Assembly: GCF_000235425.2 (NCBI RefSeq)
Contig: NZ_KI912266.1
Coordinates: forward strand, 4,109,293-4,173,292
Direction: 5' to 3'
Length of the DNA: 64,000 nt
Source of the DNA: Pseudofrankia saprophytica
GTDB taxonomy: Bacteria; Actinomycetota; Actinomycetes; Frankiales; Frankiaceae
The translations under genes and the position numbers were made by a program. Under the pieces are notes generated by a model. That model saw nothing but the letters and a program-made list of their open reading frames with translations, was not told the DNA's origin and ran no database searches. Shown here in pieces: positions 49,120-57,445 of this stretch. How positions within the stretch are numbered: the first letter of the stretch is position 1; every line of letters starts with the position of its first letter.

Positions 49120-50475
49120 CTAGTCCGCGATCGGGCTGTTGCCGAGGACCTTGTAGGCGCTCGGCTGGCCCTTGTCGTCGAGGGTCGTCGAAAGGCCGCC
49201 GAGGACGCAGGTGGCCAGGGAGCCCGGGATGGCCTTGCCATTGCAGCGGAACTTGATCCCGCCGCCGCCGACCAGCTCGGTCTCCTTCATCGACCGCATA
49301 GTCGAGGTGATGGTCGCCGGGGTGACGTCCCCGGTGATGCCCTGCGTGGCGGTCTGGATGGCGGAGATGATCGTGAACATGATCATGCCGTCCTGGAAGC
49401 TGAGGTCGATGCCCTTGCCGTAGGTCTCGGAGACCTTGGTGTAGAGGTCCATCGAGGGGCTGGGCGGGCCGAGGGGCACGGTGGCGCTGATGACCATGCC
49501 CTTGAGGGTGGCGCCGGGGACGGACTTGCGGGTGGAGTCGGTGATGCACTGGGAGATGCCGCTGATGGTGCCGGTGAAGCCGACGGCCTTGAGGCCGTTG
49601 ATGGCGCTGATGCAGAACGAGTCGTTGCCGATGATGAAGACCTCATCGGACTTGTTCGAGACGATCTGCTGCATCTGCGGGGTCATGTCGGCGGTGCCGG
49701 GGGCGACGCGGACGAGCTCGTAGCCGATGCCGGCCTTCGCGAACAGCGGCGGGGCGATGTCCTGGGCGGAGTGCAGGGCGGCTGGGACGTCGATGACGAT
49801 CGACGTGACCTTCTTGTTGCCCTCGTCCTTGGCGAGCTGGATCGGGAAGTCGATGACCGGGAAGGTCGGGTTGCCGAGGGCGAACGTGGTCGGGCTGGCG
49901 AGCAGGCCGGGATCGCTGGAGCCGTACACCATCACCGGGATCTTCGCGTCGTTCAGCGGCTTCCACGCGGCCTCTACCACGCCGGACGTGCCGATGGCGA
50001 CGACGGAGACGCCCTTCTCGACCATCTGGTTGCCACAGTCGGTGGCCTTGGACAGGTCGCCGAGGGTCTCGCAGAGGGTCATCTCGATCGGCCGGCCGCC
50101 GATCCCGCCCTTGCGCTCGTTGAGCCACTTGATCGTGGCCTCGGCGACCTTGTTGTCGTTGGTGTGGTCGGCGGTCGGGCTGGCCCCGTCCGTGATCACA
50201 CCGAGCTTGACGGGCGCGCCGGTCGCCTTGTTGACCGCGCCGAGGATGTCTCCCGCGGCCGCCGAGCCGCTGGCCGCCGGCGTGGGGTCGTCCTTCTTGT
50301 CGTCGGAGCCGCCGCCGCAGGCCGAGACGAAGGCGAGGGCCGCGGCCAGGACCGCGACGCCGCCGACTCGTAACCGTAAGGCCGCGGCGGGGTGGGCGTG
50401 CGATGGCGTGACATCGGCGCGCGGGTGCGGCCGTTCCGATGCTGGTCGACCGGTCAGTCCACGAATGAGTGGCAT
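49120..50475 (-). CDS. Substrate-binding lipoprotein 2 (Peripla_BP_6)
   Basis: This is a 451-aa paralogue of the other three binding proteins. The start MPLIRGLTGRPASERPHP is nearly the same as in copy 1. Signal core VGGVAVLAAALAFV and lipobox VSAC are followed by a spacer with Lys/Asp. The binding fold shows VKLGVITDGASPTADHTNDN, IEMTLCETLGD, and the block FPVIDFPIQLAKDEGNKKV that is shared with copy 3. The coding DNA 49366-49863 is almost identical to copy 3. ATG at 50475 has a GGGGAC ribosome site. Confidence 0.9.
   Translation of the reverse strand: MPLIRGLTGRPASERPHPRADVTPSHAHPAAALRLRVGGVAVLAAALAFVSACGGGSDDKKDDPTPAASGSAAAGDILGAVNKATGAPVKLGVITDGASPTADHTNDNKVAEATIKWLNERKGGIGGRPIEMTLCETLGDLSKATDCGNQMVEKGVSVVAIGTSGVVEAAWKPLNDAKIPVMVYGSSDPGLLASPTTFALGNPTFPVIDFPIQLAKDEGNKKVTSIVIDVPAALHSAQDIAPPLFAKAGIGYELVRVAPGTADMTPQMQQIVSNKSDEVFIIGNDSFCISAINGLKAVGFTGTISGISQCITDSTRKSVPGATLKGMVISATVPLGPPSPSMDLYTKVSETYGKGIDLSFQDGMIMFTIISAIQTATQGITGDVTPATITSTMRSMKETELVGGGGIKFRCNGKAIPGSLATCVLGGLSTTLDDKGQPSAYKVLGNSPIAD
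49366..49863 (-). repeat. 498-bp block nearly identical to 51113-51610
   Basis: Aligned by eye at an offset of 1747 nt, this block differs from its copy in gene 3 at a single base (near 49412: gcccttg versus gtccttg). The flanking coding sequence on both sides is clearly more divergent. This is the pattern of gene conversion or very recent duplication. Confidence 0.85.
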
Positions 50476-50633
50476 GTCCCCTACCTTGTCGTCGGACGTT
50501 GCGTGAATACGAGGAACACGTCGGCCCATGGGGGCGGTGGGCACCGGCCGGGTGGCACGTCCCGGCCTAGCTGTACGTGGTGTGCGTCGCGTGGCAGGAC
50601 GGGCTGTGATGTCCGCCACGATTGTGTGTTCAG

Positions 50634-50662
50634 TGCTTACTCGATTCCGACGTCGGCGTCAA
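50634..50662 (-). promoter_or_regulatory. Conserved promoter of substrate-binding protein gene 2
   Basis: TTGACG (50662-50657), 17-nt spacer with palindrome ccgacgtcgg, then TAAGCA (50639-50634). Spacer and boxes match the other three copies; the start codon is 160 nt downstream. Confidence 0.65.
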
Positions 50663-50735
50663 CAGACGGCGGCGCGCCGGGGAGGGGGCAACACGCCCGC
50701 GACCTGGCCGGGGGTCGTGCGGAGGCGGTGGGACA

Positions 50736-50771
50736 CAGAACGGCCCCGCCGCGCAGGACGGGGCCGTTCTG
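50736..50771 (-). terminator. Terminator of substrate-binding protein gene 3
   Basis: A perfect 12-bp stem cagaacggcccc (50736-50747) with ggggccgttctg (50760-50771) and a 12-nt loop, about 95 nt after the stop of gene 3 and 75 nt upstream of the gene 2 promoter. Confidence 0.75.
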
Positions 50772-50866
50772 GGAGGGGACGTGCCGGGCGGGTCTCGGCG
50801 AGGCCGTCCGCCCGGCACGCTGGTGCGGTTGTTGGATCCGCTGGACCCGGTTGCCGGAGTGGCGTG

Positions 50867-52210
50867 CTAGCCGGCGATCGGGGTGTTGCCGAGGACCTTG
50901 TACGCGGCGGGCTGGCCCTTGTCGTCCAGGGTGGTCGACAGGCCGCCGACGACGCAGGGGGCTGCGAGGCCCGCGACCGCCTTGCCGTTGCAGCGGAACT
51001 TGATGCCGCCGCCGCCGGGCAGCTCGGTCTCCTTCATCGCCTTGATGGTGGAGGTGATGGTCGCCGGGGTGATGTCGCCGGTGATGCCCTGGGTGGCCGC
51101 CTGGAAGCCGGACATGATCGTGAACATGATCATGCCGTCCTGGAAGCTGAGGTCGATGTCCTTGCCGTAGGTCTCGGAGACCTTGGTGTAGAGGTCCATC
51201 GAGGGGCTGGGCGGGCCGAGGGGCACGGTGGCGCTGATGACCATGCCCTTGAGGGTGGCGCCGGGGACGGACTTGCGGGTGGAGTCGGTGATGCACTGGG
51301 AGATGCCGCTGATGGTGCCGGTGAAGCCGACGGCCTTGAGGCCGTTGATGGCGCTGATGCAGAACGAGTCGTTGCCGATGATGAAGACCTCATCGGACTT
51401 GTTCGAGACGATCTGCTGCATCTGCGGGGTCATGTCGGCGGTGCCGGGGGCGACGCGGACGAGCTCGTAGCCGATGCCGGCCTTCGCGAACAGCGGCGGG
51501 GCGATGTCCTGGGCGGAGTGCAGGGCGGCTGGGACGTCGATGACGATCGACGTGACCTTCTTGTTGCCCTCGTCCTTGGCGAGCTGGATCGGGAAGTCGA
51601 TGACCGGGAATGTCGGGTTGCCCAGCGAGAAGGTCGTCGGGCTGGCGAGCAGGCCGGGGTCGCTCGAGCCGTAGAGCATGACCGGGATCTTGGCGTCGTT
51701 CAGCGGCTTCCAGGCGGCCTCGACGACGCCGGACGTGCCGATGAGGACGGCGGAGACGCCCTTCTCGACCATCTGGTTGCCGCAGTCGCCGGCCTTGGAC
51801 AGGTCGCCGAGGGTCTCGCAGATGGTGATCTCGATGGGCCGGCCGCCGATCCCGCCCTTGTGTTCGTTGAGGTACTTGGCGGTGGCCTCGGCGACCTTGT
51901 TGTCGTTGGTGTGGTCGGCGGTCGGGCTGGCCCCGTCCGTGATCACACCGAGCTTGACGGCCGCGCCGGCTGCCTTGTCGACCGGGCCGAGAACGTCCGC
52001 GCCCCCGGCGGAGCCGCTGGCCGGGGGGGTGGCGTTGTCCTTGTCGCCAGAGCCGCCGCCACAGGCCGAAACGAAGGCCAGGCTCGCGGCCAAAACGGCG
52101 ACGCCAGCCAACCGTAACCTGGCCGGGCGGGTGGACGACTGCGCGGATGCAACGGGCTGGAGCGGCTGCTCGGGGGTTCGCCGGCTGGCCAGTCGCCAGA
52201 GATGCGACAT
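50867..52210 (-). CDS. Substrate-binding lipoprotein 3 (Peripla_BP_6)
   Basis: This 447-aa binding lipoprotein starts MSHLWRLASRRTPEQPLQP, with the signal core LRLAGVAVLAASLAFV and lipobox VSAC. The mature fold has VKLGVITDGASPTADHTNDN, IEITICETLGDLSKAGDCGNQM, VLIGTSGVVEAAWKPLNDA and the block shared with copy 2. C-terminal Cys pair FRCNGKAV/APCVVGG. ATG at 52210 has AAGGTGG about 6 nt upstream. Its N-terminal half matches copy 4 more closely than copy 2, while the middle matches copy 2, so the gene is mosaic. Confidence 0.9.
   Translation of the reverse strand: MSHLWRLASRRTPEQPLQPVASAQSSTRPARLRLAGVAVLAASLAFVSACGGGSGDKDNATPPASGSAGGADVLGPVDKAAGAAVKLGVITDGASPTADHTNDNKVAEATAKYLNEHKGGIGGRPIEITICETLGDLSKAGDCGNQMVEKGVSAVLIGTSGVVEAAWKPLNDAKIPVMLYGSSDPGLLASPTTFSLGNPTFPVIDFPIQLAKDEGNKKVTSIVIDVPAALHSAQDIAPPLFAKAGIGYELVRVAPGTADMTPQMQQIVSNKSDEVFIIGNDSFCISAINGLKAVGFTGTISGISQCITDSTRKSVPGATLKGMVISATVPLGPPSPSMDLYTKVSETYGKDIDLSFQDGMIMFTIMSGFQAATQGITGDITPATITSTIKAMKETELPGGGGIKFRCNGKAVAGLAAPCVVGGLSTTLDDKGQPAAYKVLGNTPIAG
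51113..51610 (-). repeat. 498-bp block nearly identical to 49366-49863
   Basis: Second member of the near-identical pair described at 49366-49863, inside substrate-binding protein gene 3. The identity ends at the GGGAA of tgaccgggaa, after which the two genes diverge. Confidence 0.85.
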
Positions 52211-52402
52211 GTTTTCCACCTTGTCGTCGGACGTCGGGTGACTGCGAAGATCGCCAAACCCGGATGCGAGGCGTAACTGGCTAGCGGGGCAAGGCCTCCC
52301 GGGCACCTGTTCGTTCGGGTACGACTCGCTGCGGGTTCACCGATGGTTCGCCAATGGAGTTGCGCGTGCAGCGACCAAATGGTCGCAGTGTGGTGCTGCA
52401 AG

Positions 52403-52431
52403 TGAATACTCGATTCCGACGTCGGCGTCAA
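52403..52431 (-). promoter_or_regulatory. Conserved promoter of substrate-binding protein gene 3
   Basis: TTGACG (52431-52426), 17-nt spacer with ccgacgtcgg, then TATTCA (52408-52403). The 5' untranslated region that follows (for example cacctgttcgttcgggtac near 52305) is shared with gene 4 but not with genes 1 and 2. Confidence 0.65.
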
Positions 52432-52632
52432 CAGATGACGGCTCGCCGACGCGTGAAAGGGGCCGCGACCTGCACGTTTTCCCGGCGGTGGCCAGGCGGT
52501 CGGGGGACCGGCGGCCCGATCTTGCGCCACCCACGCGGGCCGTCGAGGCACATGATCGTTATCGCCGCTGGCCCGACGACCTGAACCTCCAGGGGTTGAC
52601 GACTTGAGCCTTTCGGGGTTGGCGCAACGCGA

Positions 52633-52662
52633 AACGGCCCCGTCGCACGCGACGGGGCCGTT
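52633..52662 (-). terminator. Terminator of substrate-binding protein gene 4
   Basis: A perfect 13-bp stem aacggccccgtcg (52633-52645) with cgacggggccgtt (52650-52662) and a 4-nt loop, about 90 nt after the stop of gene 4. It is the tightest of the four hairpins. Confidence 0.8.
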
Positions 52663-52752
52663 CGGGACGGGACACCTGCCGGGCGGGACGCTGACGAGTC
52701 CCGTCCGGCAGGTGTGCCGGTCTGATGGTGGATCGATGTCGGGCGGGGCGTG

Positions 52753-54096
52753 CTAGCCCTCGATCGGGGTGTTGCCGAGGACCTTGTACTCGGCGGGCTT
52801 GCCCTTGCTGTCCAGGGTCGTCGTCAGGCCGCCCCGGACGCAGACGGCCGGAGTGGCGGGATAGGCCTTGCCGTTGCAGCGGAACTTCAGACCCGCGCCG
52901 CCGGGAACCTCGGTCTCCTTCATCGCCTTGATGGCCGCCGTGATGGTCGCCGGAGTGACGTCACCCGAGAGGCCGTCCAGAGATGCCTGGAAGCCGGACA
53001 TGATCATAAACATGATCATGCTGTCCTGGAAGCTGAGGTCGACGTCCTTGCCGTAGGTCTCGGCGACCTTGGTGTAGAGCTGCATCGACGGGCTGTCCGG
53101 GCCGAGCGGGGCGGTGGCGCTGACGACCATGCCCTTGAGCGTGGCGCCCGGTACCGCCTTGCGGGTGGAGTCGGTGATGCACTGGGAGATGGCGCTGATG
53201 GTGCCGGTGAAGCCGACGGCCTTGAGGCCGTTGATGGCGCTGATGCAGAACGAGTCGTTGCCGATGATGAAGACCTCATCGGACTTGTTCGAGACGATCT
53301 GCTGCATCTGCGGCGTCATGTCGGCCGTGCCCGGTGCCACGCGGACCAGGTTGTAGCCGATGCCGGCCTTCTGGAACAGCGGCGGGGCGATGTCCTGCGC
53401 GGAGTGCAGCGCGGCCGGCACATCGATGACGATGGCGGAGACCTTCTTGTTGCCCTTGTCCTTCGCGACCTGGATCGGCAGGTCGATGACGGGGAACTCC
53501 GGGTCACCCAGGGAGAAGGTCGTCGTGCTGGCGAGCAGGGCGGGGTCGCTGGAGCCGTAGAGCATGACGGGGATCTTGGCGTCGTTCAGGGGCTTCCAGG
53601 CGGCCTCGACGACGCCGGAGGTGCCGATGAGGACGGCGGAGACGCCCTTCTCGACCATCTGGTTGCCGCAGTCGCCAGCCTTCGACAGGTCGCCGAGGGT
53701 CTCACAGATCGTGACCTCGATCGGCCTGCCGGCGATCCCGGACTTGTGCTCGTTGAGGTACTTGGTGGTGGCCTCGACGACCTTGTTGTCGTTGGTGTGG
53801 TCGGCGGTCGGGCTGGCCCCGTCCGTGATCACGCCGATCTTGACGGCCGCGCCGGTGGCCTTCGCCACCGGGCCGAGAATGTCGTCCGCCCCGGCGGAGG
53901 CGCTGGCCGCTGGGGTGGAGTCGCCCTTGTCGTCGGAGCCGCCGCCGCAGGCCGACACGAAGGCCAGGCTCGCGGCCAGGACGGCGACGCCAGTCAGCCT
54001 TAACGCGGTCGGGCGGGTGGACGACTGCGTGGAGGCGACGGGCCGGAGCGGCTGCTCGGGCGTTCGCCCGCTGGCCGACCTCCAGGGATACGACAT
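52753..54096 (-). CDS. Substrate-binding lipoprotein 4 (Peripla_BP_6)
   Basis: This 447-aa binding lipoprotein begins MSYPWRSASGRTPEQPLRP, with the signal core LRLTGVAVLAASLAFV and lipobox VSAC. The mature fold shows VKIGVITDGASPTADHTNDN, KSGIAGRPIEVTICETLGD, YGSSDPALLASTTTF and VFIIGNDSFCISAINGLKAVGF. C-terminal Cys pair FRCNGKAY/AVCVRGG. ATG at 54096 has AAGGTGGG about 5 nt upstream. It is first in the array and has its own promoter and terminator. The ligand is unknown; the fold binds amino acids, amides or aromatic acids in relatives. Confidence 0.9.
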   Translation of the reverse strand: MSYPWRSASGRTPEQPLRPVASTQSSTRPTALRLTGVAVLAASLAFVSACGGGSDDKGDSTPAASASAGADDILGPVAKATGAAVKIGVITDGASPTADHTNDNKVVEATTKYLNEHKSGIAGRPIEVTICETLGDLSKAGDCGNQMVEKGVSAVLIGTSGVVEAAWKPLNDAKIPVMLYGSSDPALLASTTTFSLGDPEFPVIDLPIQVAKDKGNKKVSAIVIDVPAALHSAQDIAPPLFQKAGIGYNLVRVAPGTADMTPQMQQIVSNKSDEVFIIGNDSFCISAINGLKAVGFTGTISAISQCITDSTRKAVPGATLKGMVVSATAPLGPDSPSMQLYTKVAETYGKDVDLSFQDSMIMFMIMSGFQASLDGLSGDVTPATITAAIKAMKETEVPGGAGLKFRCNGKAYPATPAVCVRGGLTTTLDSKGKPAEYKVLGNTPIEG

Positions 54097-54278
54097 GTTT
54101 CCCACCTTGGACGTTGTCATCGCGAAGATCGCCAGACTCGTGCGCGAGGCGTAACTGGCCGCTGGGCAGGGCCTCCCGGACACCTGTTCGTTCGGGTACG
54201 ACTCGCTACGGGTTCGCCGATGGTTCGTCGATGGAACTAGGTTGTTTGGACCGAGCGGTCGAAACATGGTGCTGCATG

Positions 54279-54307
54279 TGAATACTTGATTCTGACGTCG
54301 GCGTCAA
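54279..54307 (-). promoter_or_regulatory. Conserved promoter of substrate-binding protein gene 4
   Basis: TTGACG (54307-54302), 17-nt spacer with the slightly altered palindrome ccgacgtcag, then TATTCA (54284-54279). The rest of the 54097-54458 gap has no gene; the plus-strand promoter of the nuclease operon must lie near 54310-54440, but I cannot pick boxes. Confidence 0.6.
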
Positions 54308-54458
54308 TAGAAGCCGATTGCAGGGTACAGGCGGTGGCGGGTGCGTGCGCTCGGGCGGCGTCTGAGACGCTTGATCCACCAGAGTCGGTCCAGGTGACGG
54401 GCCAGGCGCAGGGACGGCGATCACCGCCGCGACAGTGCCGGGGAGGTGGAGGCGGCGA

Positions 54459-55673
54459 GTGCGGCACGAGGGCAAGACCGAGGCCCGGCTGGGGCGCATC
54501 CGGGGGTCCGAGCCGCCGCGGCGGCACAATGCCCGGACGATCGCGGCGCTGACCAGCAACCCGGGGTGCGCGCGACGGGCGGTACTGGACGCGGCCGGGG
54601 TCGATAAGGAGCGGCTCGCGGAGCGGGTCGACTTCCCGGCGGCGTTCGGGCAGTCACGGTTCGCCATCGTGCGGGGCAACGCGTTCGAGCGGCAGGTCAA
54701 GGCGGACGGCTGCGCCGAGCTGCTGCGGTTGCTTCAGGACGTGCTCGGCCTGGACCTGCGCGACGCGGCGTACACCGACCTCGGCGCGGCGGATTCCGCG
54801 GACGGCCTGGCCGCGCGACACGTCGCCGCGAGGGAGCGGCTGGCTGATGCACCGGGCGACGAGGGCGGCGTGTACGGGGCGTTGTTCGACCATCCGCTGC
54901 TGCGGCTCGAGGTGGCCGGGCAGGACGTCTATCTGGAGCCGGACCTGGTGGCGTTCCAGCACGGCGGGGCGTTCCACGTCGTCGAGATCAAGTCGTTCCC
55001 GGTGATCGACGGGCAGGCGGACGGGGAGAAGGTCGCGGCGGCGGCGGTCCAGTCCGCCGTCTACGTGCTGGCGCTGCGCCGGCTGCTCGGCCGCGACGAC
55101 GCCGTCTCACACGAGGTGGTGCTCGTCTGCCCGAAGGATTTCTCCAACGTTCCGGTCGCGGTGCGCCTCGACGTCCGTCGGCAGTTGATCGTGCTGGAGC
55201 ATCAGCTCGCCCGGCTGACCCGGATCGACACCCTGCTCGACGCCCTGCCGGACGACCTGGCGCTCGATCTCGGACACGACGGCGCCGGGGCGCCGGTCAT
55301 GGCGGCGGGTGCGTTGACGGCGGCGCTTGGCCAGGTGACGGCGCGCTACGCGCCCGGGTGCCTGTCGACGTGCGAGCTGGCCTTCTTCTGCCGGCGGGAG
55401 GCCTCCGGGCGCACGGCCGCGCTCGGGGTCGGCGTCCGGGAGGAGCTGGGCGGGGTGGAGACCGTCGACGAGGCGCTCGGGCTCGCGCACGGGACGGCGA
55501 CGCCCGACGACGACCTGGCCGAGTCGGCGGCGATGCTGCGGACCACCGCGCGGGTGTACGCCGAGGCGCTTGGGTCGGTGCCGGGCATGCCGCGCGTGCC
55601 GGGCGCACCCGGCACGCCCGGTGGCGAGGCGGGGGCCGGTGACCTGGCCGAAGCCGGCGGGGACGCTGAATGA
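54459..55673 (+). CDS. Cas4/AddB-like PD-(D/E)XK nuclease with probable Fe-S cluster
   Basis: This 404-aa protein has the RecB-family nuclease motifs: RGNAFERQ (E77), LEPDLVAF (D162), VVEIKSF (E176, K178) and QSAVYVLAL (Q198, Y202). Cysteines C37 (NPGCARRAVL, like the CPRR motif of Cas4) and C301, C305 and C311 (CLSTCELAFFC) form the one-plus-three pattern that binds a 4Fe-4S cluster in Cas4, AddB and Dna2. GTG at 54459 is chosen because GGAGG is 6 nt upstream. The C-terminus is Gly/Pro-rich. Its stop overlaps the next ATG (ATGA), so it is coupled to the unknown protein and helicase. Role in DNA end processing, repair or defence is inference. Confidence 0.75.
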   Translation: MRHEGKTEARLGRIRGSEPPRRHNARTIAALTSNPGCARRAVLDAAGVDKERLAERVDFPAAFGQSRFAIVRGNAFERQVKADGCAELLRLLQDVLGLDLRDAAYTDLGAADSADGLAARHVAARERLADAPGDEGGVYGALFDHPLLRLEVAGQDVYLEPDLVAFQHGGAFHVVEIKSFPVIDGQADGEKVAAAAVQSAVYVLALRRLLGRDDAVSHEVVLVCPKDFSNVPVAVRLDVRRQLIVLEHQLARLTRIDTLLDALPDDLALDLGHDGAGAPVMAAGALTAALGQVTARYAPGCLSTCELAFFCRREASGRTAALGVGVREELGGVETVDEALGLAHGTATPDDDLAESAAMLRTTARVYAEALGSVPGMPRVPGAPGTPGGEAGAGDLAEAGGDAE

Positions 55674-57445
55674 GCGTGATCGGCGCGTATGCGCGGGCGC
55701 TGGCGGTCCAGACGGGGTTCGCCCAGCCGGTCGCATCGGTGCGGCACGTCCATCTCGCCCAGGCCCCGCTGGTGCTCGTGCCGTTGACGATGGCCGGCGA
55801 GGCGAACGCGCCGCTCGCGGCGATGATCGGCACGGACGAGCTCGACGCGACGTTGCTCGTCGTCCCGCAGCCACGCGACCGTGACCTGCGGTTCGCGTTC
55901 GCCGGCCTGCTCGGGGACCTTCTCCTCGACCACGTGGAGCGGTGCGCGGCCGCGGGCAGCGAGCCGGTGGGCGCCCCGCGGGTGCCGAAGCCGTCCGCTG
56001 ACAGGTCCTCGCCGGGTGGTGCCGGCAAGGCGACGGCACTGGCCGGCTCCGGTGCCGCCCCCGGAACCCTCGGCGGCGCCGCCGGAGACCTGCGCGCGGA
56101 CGAGGACGCGCTGGCCGCGGCGGAGGCCGCCGGGCCGGAGCGGTTCCTCGCCGCGCCGCAGGTGTTGGTGCCCAACCGGGCCGGCGTCGAGTTCATCCGG
56201 CTGTTCGGCCGGTCGACCCGGTTTCGCTCGGCGGCCGGGGAGTACGCCGTTCCGGCCGGGGTGCCGCTGCTCGGCCGCTGGCTGACCTTTCTCGCCCAGC
56301 GGGCCGAGCACCCGGGCTCGTCGGCGCTGGTCGCGATGACGGAGGCGCTGGCGCTGCACTGGGCGACCGGGCAGAGCGCCCTGGAGGACGCGAACCTCGC
56401 CGCGCTGCTGGCCTGGATCGACCCGCCGGCCGCCCTTGCCGGCCCGGAGGCCGCCCGGCTGGCCGAGGACCCGCTGGCCTGGCCACCGGCAGGCCCGACG
56501 ACCGACCCCCAGTTCGACAACCGGGTGCTCGCGCCCGCCATCGCGGCCTACGACGAGGCGGTCGCGCTGATGCGGGCGCAGGCCGGGGCCGCCGGGGCTC
56601 CCGACCCGTTCGGCGCGGGGCCGGACGTCATCGACAGCCGCCGCGGTGTCGCGCCGTCGTGGCGCGGTGCCCCCGGTGCCCCCGGCGCGGCGGTCGAGGC
56701 GTGGCTGCGCGCCCGGGACGAGATCGCGCGGGCGGTGCGCGGGCAGGTCGAGCCGACGTGGGGGCTGATGTGGCGGGCCGTCCGGCGGCTGCGTGAGCTG
56801 CCGGAGGCAGCCTCCGTGCCACGGCGCTGGGAGCGGGACCGGGCGCGGTTCAGCTCGTACTACACCTACCTGCGGGACGAGGACGGCGGCCTGCCGCAGG
56901 CCCGCCGCGACGGCGCGGTCGCCGCGGCCCGCCGGCTCGCCATGCTGGAACGAGAGCTTGCCGCTTACGAGGCCGACCAGGCCTTCGACGACCCGTTGGT
57001 GTTCGCGAACTACCGGGTGACCGGCGAGGCGTTCGTGGGCACGGTGGTCGCCGCCGAACGGGACCGCCGGATCGCGAACGAGCGCGGATCGCTGGTCACC
57101 AGGCCCGTCGTCGAGGTGCTCACGGTGGACCCGGTCCGGCTTGCGCTCGGTACGAAGGTCTGCTCGCCCACCCGGCCAGGCCAGGTCGGGGTGATCATGT
57201 CGCTGGAGCCGGCGGCGGGCGGGCTGCTGGTGTCGCTGGAGCTCAGCGGCGGGATGGGCCGGGCCAAGGTGCCGCCGCCGGGCAGCGTCCCGGAGGTGGG
57301 CGAGGCGATCGGTTACACCAGCGTGCTGCCGGACGGCGCGTTCTCCGCCGCCCTGCCCGCGCCCGAGGACACCCCATGGACCCACGGCGGCCCGCCGACG
57401 TCCTACGAGCCCACCGAGGGCGACGCGAAGGAGATGTGGGCATGA
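55670..57445 (+). CDS. Unknown protein coupled to nuclease and helicase genes
   Basis: This is a 591-aa cytoplasmic protein I do not recognise. The N-terminal part has beta strands (VHLAQAPLVLVPLTMAGEAN, LDATLLVVPQPRDRDLRFAFAGLL). A Gly/Pro/Ala-rich linker is near residues 105-150, then a helical middle (EFIRLFGRSTRFRSAAGEYAVPAGVPLLGRWLTFLAQR, ALHWATGQSALEDANLAALL). The C-terminal beta-rich part from about residue 460 includes VLTVDPVRLALGTKVCSPTRPGQVGVIMSLEP, like an OB or SH3 domain. It overlaps both neighbours by ATGA, so the three proteins are made together and may form one complex. No catalytic motif is visible. Confidence 0.75.
   Translation: MSVIGAYARALAVQTGFAQPVASVRHVHLAQAPLVLVPLTMAGEANAPLAAMIGTDELDATLLVVPQPRDRDLRFAFAGLLGDLLLDHVERCAAAGSEPVGAPRVPKPSADRSSPGGAGKATALAGSGAAPGTLGGAAGDLRADEDALAAAEAAGPERFLAAPQVLVPNRAGVEFIRLFGRSTRFRSAAGEYAVPAGVPLLGRWLTFLAQRAEHPGSSALVAMTEALALHWATGQSALEDANLAALLAWIDPPAALAGPEAARLAEDPLAWPPAGPTTDPQFDNRVLAPAIAAYDEAVALMRAQAGAAGAPDPFGAGPDVIDSRRGVAPSWRGAPGAPGAAVEAWLRARDEIARAVRGQVEPTWGLMWRAVRRLRELPEAASVPRRWERDRARFSSYYTYLRDEDGGLPQARRDGAVAAARRLAMLERELAAYEADQAFDDPLVFANYRVTGEAFVGTVVAAERDRRIANERGSLVTRPVVEVLTVDPVRLALGTKVCSPTRPGQVGVIMSLEPAAGGLLVSLELSGGMGRAKVPPPGSVPEVGEAIGYTSVLPDGAFSAALPAPEDTPWTHGGPPTSYEPTEGDAKEMWA

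Noticed and set aside
50528..52117. 529-codon plus-strand ORF and similar ones over the binding-protein genes
   Set aside because: The opposite strand of each binding-protein gene stays open because of the extreme GC3 bias. The translations are low-complexity.
47182..54307. CRISPR-like spaced repeats
   Set aside because: The repeated elements are about 1.8 kb apart and are promoters and terminators of paralogous genes. There are no short spacers and no cas genes.
54459..55673. Calling the nuclease a CRISPR Cas4
   Set aside because: The Fe-S and nuclease motifs are Cas4-like, but there is no CRISPR array, cas1 or cas2. The coupled SF1 helicase points to a Dna2/AddAB-like function.
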